A stretch of DNA of 12,544 nt from JAENVT01 sp031370825 (GCA_031370825.1 JANMRB010000217.1:1-12544); one strand, 5' to 3'. Shown: positions 1 through 7,080, counted from the stretch's first letter. The notes: generated from the sequence alone by a model not told the origin. Numbers and translations: made by a program.

Positions 1-1
1 G

Positions 2-649
2 CTACGCGATGCCCGCCTCGAAGGCGAGGACGATCGCTTGCGCGCGATCGCGCACACCAAGCTTCGCCAGGATGTGCGCCACGTGTGTCTTCGTCGTCCC
101 ACCGCCGATGAACAGCTCCGCACTGATCTCGCCGTTCGACAGCCCTCGGGCCACGAGCACCAACACCTCACGCTCCCGAGGCGTCAACTCCGAGACTCGA
201 GCGAACAGTTCGCGGCGGGCCGGCCGTACTCCGAGCTGGTCGATGACGGCTTGCGTGACCTTCGGATCGATCACTGCTCGCCCATCGGCGACATCGCGGA
301 TCGCCGACAGGATGTGCTCGGGCGGGGCCTCTTTGAGCACGAATCCAGTCGCGCCGGCCCGCAAAGCATCGATCACGTATTCGTCCAGGCCGAAGGTGGT
401 GAGGATGATCACACGGGCGTCGGTGGAAGCTCGACGCAACTGGCGCGTCGCCTCAATTCCATCGATGATCGGCATGCGGATGTCCATCAGCACCACGTCC
501 GGCCGCAACGCTGCAACCTGCCTCACGGCGTAAGCGCCGTCGTCGGCCTCGCCAACCACGATCATGCGGTCATCCGCCTCGATGATGCGCCGAAGTCCAG
601 CGCGTACGAGCGGCTGATCGTCGACGATAAGAATGCGGATCAGCGTCAC
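2..649 (-). CDS. NarL/LuxR-family response regulator
   Basis: This is a DNA-binding response regulator of 215 aa, the cytoplasmic partner of the sensor kinase encoded just upstream. The receiver domain covers roughly residues 3-120: acidic pair D10/D11, phospho-acceptor D56 in LMDIRMP, switch T84/T85 and K106 in FVLKEA. A LuxR-type helix-turn-helix follows at about 154-211 (LTPREREVL, then KTHVAHILAKL). The recognition helix is preceded by IGGGTTKTH, slightly unusual against the common SEATVKTH form. The frame stays open upstream to 838, but homology begins at the GTG at 647-649, which overlaps the kinase stop as GTGA, so translational coupling is likely. Target genes cannot be read from the sequence. 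The family assignment is firm. Confidence 0.95.
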   Translation of the reverse strand: MTLIRILIVDDQPLVRAGLRRIIEADDRMIVVGEADDGAYAVRQVAALRPDVVLMDIRMPIIDGIEATRQLRRASTDARVIILTTFGLDEYVIDALRAGATGFVLKEAPPEHILSAIRDVADGRAVIDPKVTQAVIDQLGVRPARRELFARVSELTPREREVLVLVARGLSNGEISAELFIGGGTTKTHVAHILAKLGVRDRAQAIVLAFEAGIA

Positions 650-1809
650 TCGACCACAGCCGGCAATCGAGCGCACAGGCGAAAACCACCGAGTTCGCTT
701 CGGCTCACGACAAGAGTTCCTCCGTACAACGCGACGCGCTCGCGAATGCCCACCAAGCCGTGACCGGTCCCACCATGCTTCATCGGCGGCCCGATGCCAT
801 CGTCGGCCACCTCGATCTCGAGAGCGCTGAGCTCCCAACTCAGCCGCACGCGTGCTCGCTCGGCCTTGCCGTGCCGCATGGTATTGGTGAGTGCCTCCTG
901 GAGGATCCGGTATGCGGACACGTCAGCGCCCGGACCGAGCTCGCGAGGATCACCGGAAACGATCAACTCCACGTCCAGGCCAGCCGCTCGAACACGATCG
1001 ATCAGTCCGTCGAGCCTCGCCAAGCCCGGCTGAGGTGCCAGCACACGTCCCTCGCCATCACTGCGCAGCATTCCCAGCAGTCGTCCCATCTCGCTGAGCG
1101 CCTCGCGGCCTGACGACTCGATCGACGCGAACGCGTCACGTGTTGGCGAGTCATCGTGGAGATGCAGCCGCTCGGCTCCCGCCTGCATCACGATCACTCC
1201 GAGCGTGTGGGCAACGATGTCGTGCAACTCGCGAGCGATGTGCGAGCGCTCCACGGCAACAGCCAGACGAGCCCGCTCCTCGCGCTCGTTCTCGAGCTCG
1301 AGGGTGCGCTTCGCGAGCGCGCCCGCCAACTCGTTGCGTGATCGGACCACTCGGCCCACGAGCCAGAACCCGCCGAGGATCACAGTGAGGAACACGAACT
1401 CGTTGCCGCCGTCGTGCACGATTGCCCACACATCGACCGACGCCACCATCGCCACCCCGCCGAATACCGCGTCCCTTTGGGGAGCATGGGCGGCAACCGA
1501 GTAGACGACGACCATCCACACGAGGAGGGGCGCCGATGTCGAATGCGGTGGGTGCACCAGGACCAGTTGTACGAGGAGGGCACCCGCAGTGACGAGAGCC
1601 ACCGCGAGCGGTGCCCGACGACGCCACCCGACCGACGCGCTCATGGCCAGCGTCGTGAGCGCGATCGGCAATCGAGGCGCCTGAAGATACGAGGCCTCAA
1701 TCGTCCACGCTTCCAGTTGGGTCAAGGCCGTGAGCACCACCGCCAGGGTCACATCCGCATGGCGTGCTCCCAACGAACGCAGCCGAGCACCAAGCCGAGG
1801 TCGCCTCAC
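646..1809 (-). CDS. Two-component sensor histidine kinase (HisKA_3 / NarL-DesK type)
   Basis: This is a membrane sensor kinase of about 387 aa from the chosen GTG at 1809. The N-terminal ~155 residues hold five or six hydrophobic segments with very short loops, so sensing is probably within the membrane or of an intracellular signal. A charged coiled coil (LELENEREERARLA) leads into the HisKA_3 phospho-acceptor box RELHDIVAH with the modified histidine near residue 196. The HATPase_c domain shows the N box (EALTNTMRHG, N near 309), the G1 box (VADDGIG) and a glycine-rich loop (GTGHGLVGIRER). The reading frame extends to 1980, but that would overlap the divergent secreted-protein gene and adds non-homologous sequence. 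The start is uncertain: no clear Shine-Dalgarno precedes 1809, while a TACGTT hexamer six bases upstream would fit leaderless transcription. It overlaps the regulator gene by GTGA. Confidence 0.92.
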   Translation of the reverse strand: MRRPRLGARLRSLGARHADVTLAVVLTALTQLEAWTIEASYLQAPRLPIALTTLAMSASVGWRRRAPLAVALVTAGALLVQLVLVHPPHSTSAPLLVWMVVVYSVAAHAPQRDAVFGGVAMVASVDVWAIVHDGGNEFVFLTVILGGFWLVGRVVRSRNELAGALAKRTLELENEREERARLAVAVERSHIARELHDIVAHTLGVIVMQAGAERLHLHDDSPTRDAFASIESSGREALSEMGRLLGMLRSDGEGRVLAPQPGLARLDGLIDRVRAAGLDVELIVSGDPRELGPGADVSAYRILQEALTNTMRHGKAERARVRLSWELSALEIEVADDGIGPPMKHGGTGHGLVGIRERVALYGGTLVVSRSELGGFRLCARLPAVVE

Positions 1810-1946
1810 CAACGAAACGTACCAGCGCCTCGCGTCTGGCGAATCCGCCAAAAGGCAGAGAGCGAAATCATCCTCGGCGCAGTGGCCGCGGGTGGCGCCC
1901 GTTCGTACGGTTGAGCAGCCAACCACGATCCGACTCAGGAGCAACC
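1810..1946. promoter_or_regulatory. Divergent intergenic region between sensor kinase and secreted protein
   Basis: This 137-bp gap must carry outward-facing promoters for both neighbours. A TACGGT hexamer at 1906-1911 is a possible -10 for the plus-strand gene, and TACGTT on the minus strand (1815-1820) for the kinase. A short inverted repeat, TGGCG-aatc-CGCCA, lies at 1837-1850. All are short and could arise by chance in GC-rich DNA, so only the region, not the exact elements, is well supported. Confidence 0.4.
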
Positions 1947-2441
1947 ATGATCGACTCAAGCACACGGCGCCGACGGGCACGCACCATCGGGGCTGTCACT
2001 GCGACGTTCCTGTTGTGCGCACCCGCAGCCGCTGCCTTCGCATCAGGCGCCGACACGATCACCGTCCACGACCGTTTCATCGACATCAACTCTGATTCCC
2101 AGAACCCCTGCAGCGGCTCAGCAGGCACGGTCGTCGACATCAACGACATCCACTTCCACATCACCACGCTCGCGAATGGCACGATCAACGAGACCGGCCA
2201 CAACACGGCCACCGTCACCTTCATCCCGGACGACCCGACCCAGCCGACATACGAAGGGCACGAGACCTACTCCTCGGCCGACTCGGGCAACGGCACCCGG
2301 TTCGTCACAACCTCCACCTTCCACATCCGCATGAGGGGCACCGACGGCAGCTTCCTCACCCTCCGCGAGATCGCTCACACCACGATCGGCCCGAACGGGG
2401 CGACCTCCGTCTTCGACACGCCCACCCTCAGCTGCAGCTGA
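1947..2441 (+). CDS. Secreted protein of unknown function with Sec signal peptide
   Basis: This 164-aa protein is probably exported. It starts with a basic n-region (RRRRARTIG), a hydrophobic core (AVTATFLLCAPAAAA) and a likely signal peptidase I site after AFA, near residue 32. The cysteine in the core does not sit in a good lipobox, so a lipoprotein is less likely. The mature part is rich in Thr, Ser, Asp and His, looks beta-stranded, and has two cysteines (NPCSGS and the C-terminal SCS) that could form one disulfide bridge. An AGGAG at 1937-1941, five bases before the ATG, fixes the start and rules out the longer open frame from 1764. It is divergent from the two-component pair, which could control it; that is inference. 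I recognise no family. Confidence 0.8.
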   Translation: MIDSSTRRRRARTIGAVTATFLLCAPAAAAFASGADTITVHDRFIDINSDSQNPCSGSAGTVVDINDIHFHITTLANGTINETGHNTATVTFIPDDPTQPTYEGHETYSSADSGNGTRFVTTSTFHIRMRGTDGSFLTLREIAHTTIGPNGATSVFDTPTLSCS

Positions 2442-2527
2442 CTTCCGGCCTACTCGATCGCTGTGGACTTCGGAGGGTTGACAGCGCGTCGGAGCCGGTT
2501 CGAGCAGACCGCCTCGGGGCTCGCTGC

Positions 2528-2962
2528 TCAGGAGCTGGGGGGACAGAAGAGCTCGAGTTGGATGTTGTCAGGGTCTCGAAAGACGATGACTGAGCCGTAG
2601 AACTCATCGGCAATGGGCGACTGGGTGAGTGGTTTGTCGGCGACGTCGACTCGCGTGACGCCGTTTGCCCCGAGATGGTCCTGCCACGCTTCCAGGTCGA
2701 CACGCGTGGGGACGAAGAATCCGGCATGGTCGAGTCCAGTGGCCGTTTCGCCGAAGACGCAACCATCGTTGGTGTCGTGGCGGTGCAGCACAATCATCAG
2801 TTCCTGGGCGTCGTCAGCGAGAACTTTCCCGAGTCCCCCTTGATGGGGTGCGTCCATCATGAATCGGACGCCGAACACGGCTTCGTACCAGGGCACACTC
2901 ACATCGAGGTCGGTGACCGTGAGGGCAAGGTGGTGCAGCACGGGGTGGGCAACAGTGGGCAT
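2528..2962 (-). CDS. VOC-family (glyoxalase/bleomycin-resistance fold) protein
   Basis: This 144-aa cytoplasmic protein has the paired beta-alpha-beta3 plan of the vicinal oxygen chelate superfamily. The first module starts at HHLALTVTDLDVSVPWYEAVFG and the second at LDHAGFFV, ending in DPDNIQLELF. Likely metal ligands are H11, H79 and E137, with H60 a candidate for the fourth. The family includes glyoxalase I, extradiol dioxygenases, epimerases and antibiotic-binding proteins, and the sequence alone does not choose between them. AGGAG six bases before the ATG supports the start. It is the last gene of the operon with the TetR regulator and the diiron protein (32-bp gap upstream) and probably acts on a related substrate or stress. 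Confidence 0.88.
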   Translation of the reverse strand: MPTVAHPVLHHLALTVTDLDVSVPWYEAVFGVRFMMDAPHQGGLGKVLADDAQELMIVLHRHDTNDGCVFGETATGLDHAGFFVPTRVDLEAWQDHLGANGVTRVDVADKPLTQSPIADEFYGSVIVFRDPDNIQLELFCPPSS

Positions 2963-2994
2963 TTGGTTCTCCTACTCGGTGTCTTGGGATCTGT

Positions 2995-3717
2995 TCAGAC
3001 GGCGTGGGCGAGTCGAGCGCGGTAGGCGCCGGCGAGCGAGTGGAGCGCCGAGGCGCAGTCGCCAGTGAATGACGAACCGTGCATGACCGCCAGGGTGCGC
3101 GGGGCGAGCTCGGCAAGTCGTTCGATGGTCGTCGGCATGCTCGGCGCCAGGCTCGAGAAGCCGAATGCGTCCTCGGCATCGACGGCTGGGCCGACGATGT
3201 CGCCATCCGTCACCGCAGGCCCGTCGCCGAAGTGCGTGAACAGGTCGCCGCACAACAATGTGCCCGTGGTCTCTTCGTACAGCACTCGGGCCTCCCAGGC
3301 GTGCGGGACATGAGGCGTGTCTATGTGTCGCACCCGCTTGTCACCGAGCTCGATGATTTCGCCGTCGGCGAGCGGACGAGGCGGACGGTCGGCCATCTCG
3401 TTGATCGACACCATGCAACCGACACCGCCGTGAGCGACCTGCGCCTCGGGGGCAGCTGCCAGCAGAAGGTTCATGGCTCCGCATTCGTCGGATTCGACGT
3501 GGCCGAAGGTGATCCACTTCAGGCTTTCGACCGGCAGTATCCGGTCGATCGCTTCGCGAACGCTCGGAAACATCGAGCGATGTCCGGTATGGAACAGCAG
3601 GGGCTGCTCGTCATCGAGCAGGAACTGGTTGAACGTGAACCCGGTTGGCCCGATCTCAGGAACGTGGGTGGACAGTCTGTAGACGCGCGGGGCGATCTCG
3701 TCGACTTTGGTGGTCAT
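2995..3717 (-). CDS. Stand-alone MBL-fold / oxygen-binding diiron (ODP-type) protein
   Basis: This 240-aa soluble protein has the metallo-beta-lactamase fold in its flavodiiron-like form. It shows FNQFLLDDEQPLLFHTG near residues 29-45, H73-x-E75-x-D77-E78 (GHVESDE), H136 in DTPHVPHAWEA, D158 in CGDLFTHFG and H213 in MHGSSF. This set matches the H-x-E-x-D...H...D...H diiron ligands of flavodiiron proteins, where the Glu replaces the usual second His of MBL hydrolases. The flavodoxin domain is absent, so electrons would have to come from a separate partner, or the protein may sense O2, NO or peroxide. A perfect AAGGAG seven bases before the ATG and an ATGA overlap with the regulator gene mark it as the second gene of the operon. 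The actual substrate is unknown. Confidence 0.88.
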   Translation of the reverse strand: MTTKVDEIAPRVYRLSTHVPEIGPTGFTFNQFLLDDEQPLLFHTGHRSMFPSVREAIDRILPVESLKWITFGHVESDECGAMNLLLAAAPEAQVAHGGVGCMVSINEMADRPPRPLADGEIIELGDKRVRHIDTPHVPHAWEARVLYEETTGTLLCGDLFTHFGDGPAVTDGDIVGPAVDAEDAFGFSSLAPSMPTTIERLAELAPRTLAVMHGSSFTGDCASALHSLAGAYRARLAHAV

Positions 3718-4355
3718 GGTTGAACTCCTTTGATTCGTGATTTGGCCTTAGAGGTGCGAGCCGCCTGCGTAGAACGGCAATGAGTGAGGAACATGGTCAC
3801 CGCTTCTGCGACGAGTCGAGTCCAACGATCACCTCCGGGGTCGTTGGCGACCTGCTGATCGGCGAGACCGTTGAGCATCGCTGTCCACAAGTCGACGTGT
3901 CTCAGTTGCGTGATGCCGTTCATTGCCAGCAATTTCCGCGTGGCGTCGAGCGCCCGCACGGCTGGTGCGTACGACTCGGCCGACGGTTCGAAATCCGGCA
4001 CTGTCCGTTGAAAGAGCAGGTGGTATCGGCCCACATCGCTCGTGCAGAACTCGACGAAGCGCTGGGCGGACGACGCCAGCATCGCGGGAGGATCAGCCGT
4101 GTCGAACGGCTCGTTCATGCGGTCAACGAACTCCTTGGCCCCTCGTCCGAACATCGCGTCATAGATCGCGTGCTTCGAGTCGAAGTACGCGTACAGGGTC
4201 GGGGTTGTGACGCCGGCCTGCTTGGCGAGATCGCGCAAGTTGAATGCGGCGAGTCCGTCTTTGTGCACGAGGGCCCATGCGGCATCGACGATGACTTCTC
4301 GTGCCGATTGACGCCGGGCGCCACGCCAATCACTCGTTAGTTCTTTCTGTACCAT
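3714..4355 (-). CDS. TetR-family transcriptional regulator
   Basis: This 213-aa regulator has an N-terminal TetR helix-turn-helix at about residues 16-65 (AREVIVDAAWALVHKDG, then DLAKQAGVTTPTLYAYFDSKHAIYDAMF), followed by an all-alpha ligand-binding and dimerisation domain of normal length. The C-terminal tail is lysine/arginine-rich. It is the first gene of the operon with the ODP-type MBL protein (ATGA overlap) and the VOC protein, so it probably represses this operon and responds to a small molecule they handle. The start codon at 4355 follows GAGG very closely, and a promoter lies immediately upstream, so the mRNA leader is probably only a few bases long. The ligand cannot be told from the sequence. 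Confidence 0.93.
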   Translation of the reverse strand: MVQKELTSDWRGARRQSAREVIVDAAWALVHKDGLAAFNLRDLAKQAGVTTPTLYAYFDSKHAIYDAMFGRGAKEFVDRMNEPFDTADPPAMLASSAQRFVEFCTSDVGRYHLLFQRTVPDFEPSAESYAPAVRALDATRKLLAMNGITQLRHVDLWTAMLNGLADQQVANDPGGDRWTRLVAEAVTMFLTHCRSTQAARTSKAKSRIKGVQP

Positions 4356-4360
4356 TACCT

Positions 4361-4392
4361 CGTATTCTTATACGCTGTTAAAGGTATGTCAA
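4361..4392 (-). promoter_or_regulatory. Promoter and probable TetR operator for the TetR-MBL-VOC operon
   Basis: On the minus strand, TTGACA (4387-4392) and AAGAAT (4364-4369) are separated by exactly 17 bp, a good sigma-70-like promoter reading into the tetR-type gene. A perfect inverted repeat with 5-bp arms, CGTAT-tctt-ATACG (4361-4374), covers the -10 element. Position and symmetry fit a self-regulating repressor site. Operator function is inferred; TetR sites are often longer, so the true site may extend outward. Confidence 0.6.
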
Positions 4393-4424
4393 GCTCTGTT
4401 CGTAAACCTTGTGTGGTGGCTACA

Positions 4425-5240
4425 TCATTTCGACAGCGAGTGTTGCGCCAGGTGCTCGGTTACGAACACGGCCGCGGCTGAGCCTTCGCCCGCCGCGGCA
4501 GCGACGCGTTTTGATGGAGCCGTGGCGGATGCCGCCGGCTGCGAAGACGTTCGGCATGCTGGTCTCGAGCCAGTACGGGCGAACGTTCGAGCGGCCAGCG
4601 ACTGGGGTCGGCTTCAACGAGGTCGCGGCCGGTGAGAATGAATCCGCTGTCGTCGAGGGCAATTGCGCCGACGAGCCAGTCGCTGTGAGGTCGGGCACCG
4701 ATGAAGACGAACAACGCATCTGCGCTCACTGTGCTCGTCGTACCATCGGCACGATCGCGCAGGACGAGATGATCGAGCTGTCCCCCGGTTCCGCCATCGA
4801 CGACCTCAGTTCCGACACGAACAGTCACGTTCGGTGAGGCGTCGATCTCGCGTACGAGGTAGTCGGACATCGAGGTCGCCAATGACTTGCCACGCACGAG
4901 CAGGGTCACGCGCGCACCCCCGTTGGCGAGGTGGGCGGCCGCCTGTCCTGCGGAGTTCCCGCCGCCAAGTACGAACACTTCGAGCCCGCCCATCGATCGG
5001 GTCTCCGACATCGCCGCGCCGTAGAACACGCCGGCGCCGATGAGCGCATCGACCGCGGGTACCCCGAGCCGACGGTAGGTGACTCCACCGCCGATCACGA
5101 CCGTCGCTGCGGTGATCTCGTCGGCGCTCGAGAGCGTGACGACGCGATCGGAGACTCACCGCCGTGCAACCCCACGGGAACCCGAGATAGTTGCGAATCC
5201 TCGCGCTGGTGCCCGCCTGCCCACCGATTGCTTCGCGGCA
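4425..5240 (-). pseudogene. Decayed NAD(P)/FAD thioredoxin-reductase-like oxidoreductase
   Basis: Three reading frames together spell a flavoprotein of the thioredoxin reductase fold. From upstream to downstream: REAIGGQAGTSARIRNYLGFP (about 5177-5240); a second frame with GGGVTYRRLGVPAVDAL, the nucleotide-binding GGGNSAGQAA and LVRGKSLATSMSDYLVRE, and FVFIGARPHSDW; a third frame with YWLETSMPNVFAAGG; and a final piece RVAAAAGEGSAAAVFVTEHL ending at TGA 4425-4427. The N-terminal FAD-binding part is missing, and the aldo/keto reductase gene starts in its place. Lesions: an internal deletion with frameshift near 5156-5170 (family members have roughly 45 more residues here), a frameshift near 4577-4582, and one extra base in a four-T run at 4509-4512. 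No CxxC is seen. The segment from 5098 to about 4580 remains open but should not give a working enzyme. Confidence 0.85.
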
Positions 5241-5302
5241 CCGAACGCTGGCGCGTGCCGGGACGCCCTGCAACAATGTCGTTCTCAACGATGGGGGACG
5301 AA

Positions 5303-6310
5303 ATGTCGACGAGCGTGCTCGGCCGCATCGGGATCGTCATCCCGAACGCCTTTCTCGGCTGCGGCACGTTTGGCGGCATCGGCGGGGCAACAGCCCTCAT
5401 CGGCCGGGGCCTCGACGAGGGCGCCGCCTTCGCTGCCATGGACGAGGCCGTTGCTGTCGGCATCGATGTGTTCGACACAGCCGAGCGGTACGCCGCCGGG
5501 GCGAGCGAGCGCATGATCGGTGAATGGTTGCGCCGACGCCCCGCCGAGCTCACCTCGAGGGTGCGCCTGGCCACCAAGGTGGCACCCCCATCCGCCGACG
5601 GCGACGACGAGTCGAGGTTCGACCGGCCGTACATCGAGGCGAAGCTGCACACCAGCCTCGAACGACTCGGCGTCGGGGCCGTCATGTTCTACCTCTCCCA
5701 CGCACCGGACGACTCCACGCCGATCGAGTCCACATTGGAGGGCTTCGCCTCCGTTCAGGACGCCGGCCTGGTCGGCCACGTCGGGTGCTGCAACGTCGAC
5801 CCCGGCCAGTTGCGGGCTGCGCTCGACGCCGCCGACCGCCTCGGTGTAGCGGGATTCGAGTGGGTTCAGAACGGCTTCAGCCTGCTGAGCCCCGACGACG
5901 ACTCGGAGGTGAGAGCCATGTGCCGGGAGCGCGGCCTTGGTTACACCCCGTTCTCGCCGCTGGCCGGAGGGGTGCTCACCGGGAAGTACCGCCGGGGCGA
6001 GCCGTTCCCGGACGGCACACGGCTCTCACTGCGACCCGAGGGCTACGACGAGCTGCTCACCGAGGCCGTCCACGACGCCATCGATCGACTGCGGGCCGAG
6101 GCCGAGGCCCGCCGAGTGAGCACCGCTGCGCTCGCTCTCGCCTGGGTCCTGCGACATCCGGACTGCGCAGCGGCGGTGGTCGGCCCATCCCGCACCGCAC
6201 CCGCGCTGGCCCACCTCGCAGAGGCGATGACACTCGCACTTTCGCCGGCCGACCATGACCTCCTCACCGGCTGGTTCACGTCGGCGACGGCGCGACAGAA
6301 CGACATCTGA
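5303..6310 (+). CDS. Aldo/keto reductase
   Basis: This 335-aa cytoplasmic NAD(P)H-dependent oxidoreductase has the (beta/alpha)8 barrel of the AKR superfamily. The catalytic tetrad is visible: D58 (VFDTAERY), Y63, K92 (ATKV) and H133 (YLSHAPDD). Further family signs are NVDPGQL, the YTPFSPLAGGVLTGKY block at about 214-229 and the C-terminal cofactor motif VVGPSRTAPALAHL. The reaction is reduction of an aldehyde or ketone, or its reverse; the substrate is unknown. I chose the ATG at 5303 because GGGGGA lies just before it and homology starts there; in-frame ATGs at 5291 and 5276 are alternatives. Its 5' end lies where the missing N-terminus of the decayed flavoprotein should be, and it runs in the opposite direction, so a rearrangement placed it there. 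Confidence 0.93.
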   Translation: MSTSVLGRIGIVIPNAFLGCGTFGGIGGATALIGRGLDEGAAFAAMDEAVAVGIDVFDTAERYAAGASERMIGEWLRRRPAELTSRVRLATKVAPPSADGDDESRFDRPYIEAKLHTSLERLGVGAVMFYLSHAPDDSTPIESTLEGFASVQDAGLVGHVGCCNVDPGQLRAALDAADRLGVAGFEWVQNGFSLLSPDDDSEVRAMCRERGLGYTPFSPLAGGVLTGKYRRGEPFPDGTRLSLRPEGYDELLTEAVHDAIDRLRAEAEARRVSTAALALAWVLRHPDCAAAVVGPSRTAPALAHLAEAMTLALSPADHDLLTGWFTSATARQNDI

Positions 6311-6375
6311 GCTCCTTGGGTGACCATTCACCATCCTCAAAATCCCGACAGAAGTAGTGGCGATGGACGCGGCGC

Positions 6376-6492
6376 GTGTCCTCGACCGTCAGGGATCTTG
6401 TTGCTGGCTCCGGCTTCAGCTTCTCGGAAGCCGGCGACCACGAACTCAAAGGAGTACCCGGTACCTGGAGACTCTTCGCTGTCGAGGACCGA
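6376..6492 (+). pseudogene. C-terminal remnant of a class III adenylate/guanylate cyclase
   Basis: About 39 codons from VSSTVRDLVAGSGF through DHELKGVPGTWRLFAVED match the conserved end of class III nucleotide cyclase catalytic domains found in multidomain actinobacterial regulators (typical form: VSSTVRDLVAGSG...GEHELKGVPG.WRLFAV). The catalytic core is missing: the same frame has a TAG at 6355-6357 and nothing upstream resembles a cyclase. The frame has no stop before 6733, so it continues into the antitoxin coding sequence. This is a gene fragment left by deletion or insertion. Confidence 0.75.
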
Positions 6493-6513
6493 CGATTCAT
6501 TCAGCAGGAGGCG

Positions 6514-6546
6514 TGCATGCAATTTGGTAGCATGACTTGCATGCAA
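6514..6546 (+). promoter_or_regulatory. Paired TGCATGCA palindromes at the antitoxin start
   Basis: Two palindromes, TGCATGCA (6514-6521) and TTGCATGCAA (6537-6546), have centres 24 bp apart and each includes an in-frame ATG. Between them TAGCAT (6528-6533) could be a -10 element giving a leaderless message starting at ATG 6541. AGGAGG at 6506-6511 is a ribosome binding site spaced for ATG 6517. Antitoxins of this kind usually repress their own promoter through such palindromes; that role is inferred here. Confidence 0.5.
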
Positions 6547-6735
6547 ACGACCAGTGTTCGCATCGATGCGTCGACCCATAGAGAACTCAAGCGACTTGCT
6601 GAGGACCTTGGCAGCACGGTCGGCCAGACAGTGACCATCGCCGTTCGTCGGCTACGTCAAGATGTCATCGGCCGTCAACTGACTGCCGAGCTGACCGAGG
6701 TCGAGAGCGCCTGGCTCGATGCTGAACTCGGGTGA
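6541..6735 (+). CDS. Ribbon-helix-helix-like type II antitoxin (VapB/MazE-like)
   Basis: This 64-aa protein starts with a short basic beta strand (MQTTSVRIDASTHREL), followed by helices (KRLAEDLGSTVGQTVTIAVRRLRQD) and an acidic tail (ELTEVESAWLDAELG). This is the layout of actinobacterial antitoxins that dimerise through the N-terminal ribbon, bind operator DNA and neutralise a toxin with the tail. The start is set by family similarity; ATG 6517 has a better ribosome binding site (AGGAGG) and would add eight residues. The stop TGA overlaps a GTG (6732-6734) where the toxin should begin, but the toxin coding frame is damaged there. The antitoxin itself looks intact. Confidence 0.75.
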   Translation: MQTTSVRIDASTHRELKRLAEDLGSTVGQTVTIAVRRLRQDVIGRQLTAELTEVESAWLDAELG

Positions 6736-7065
6736 CACGTCGTCTTCGTCGAGCTCGGTACGCCAGCGGGGCGTGAAGCAGGTTTTCGTCATCCAACGGT
6801 GGTTGTTACCGCGCAGGCCATTCTCGACGGATCGCCTTCGGTCGTCCACGTCATTCCGTTGACGTCGACGCTTCGGGGCTTCGCATCCGAAATCGTGATC
6901 GAGCCACACCCCAGCTCGGGTTTAGATCGACCCTCGGCGGGCCAGTGCCAACATGTTCGGTCGGTGTCGCCGGCCCGGCTCGGCGAAGCGATTGGCAACG
7001 TCGGTCCTGCGACGCTCTCGCAACTCAGAGAGATGCTGGCCGTAATCTTCGACATCGCCCAGTGA
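6732..7065 (+). pseudogene. MazF/PemK-like mRNA interferase, start lost, in frame with antitoxin across one TGA
   Basis: The frame right after the antitoxin stop reads HVVFVELGTPAGREAGFRHPTVVV, then VVHVIPLTSTLRGFASE, GLDRPSAGQCQHVRSV and GNVGPATLSQLREMLAVIFD, ending at TGA 7063-7065. This is a complete PemK/MazF-type ribonuclease core: the conserved GFRHP near the N-terminus, PLTS, and the QCQHV and L-R-E helix near the C-terminus. The expected start GTG at 6732 is out of frame with it, and the usual R-G-[DE]-V after the start is missing, consistent with a small deletion just after the GTG. The first in-frame start, GTG 6799, would remove the conserved N-terminal strand. Without readthrough of the TGA, no full toxin is made. 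Confidence 0.8.
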
Positions 7066-7080
7066 GCCCTGGCGTTGGCA

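Noticed and set aside
650..838. N-terminal extension of the response regulator
   Set aside because: It overlaps the kinase coding sequence and has no homology; receiver domain similarity starts at the GTG at 647-649.
1810..1980. N-terminal extension of the sensor kinase to 1980
   Set aside because: It would run into the divergent secreted-protein gene, and its sequence does not look like part of a kinase.
2502..2529. Inverted repeat GAGCAG...CTGCTC between two convergent genes as a terminator
   Set aside because: The loop is long (16 bases), no T-run follows on either strand, and it overlaps the VOC stop codon.
4931..5302. Long N-terminal extension of the aldo/keto reductase
   Set aside because: The frame is open only as a shadow of the decayed flavoprotein gene; AKR homology and a ribosome binding site point to 5303.
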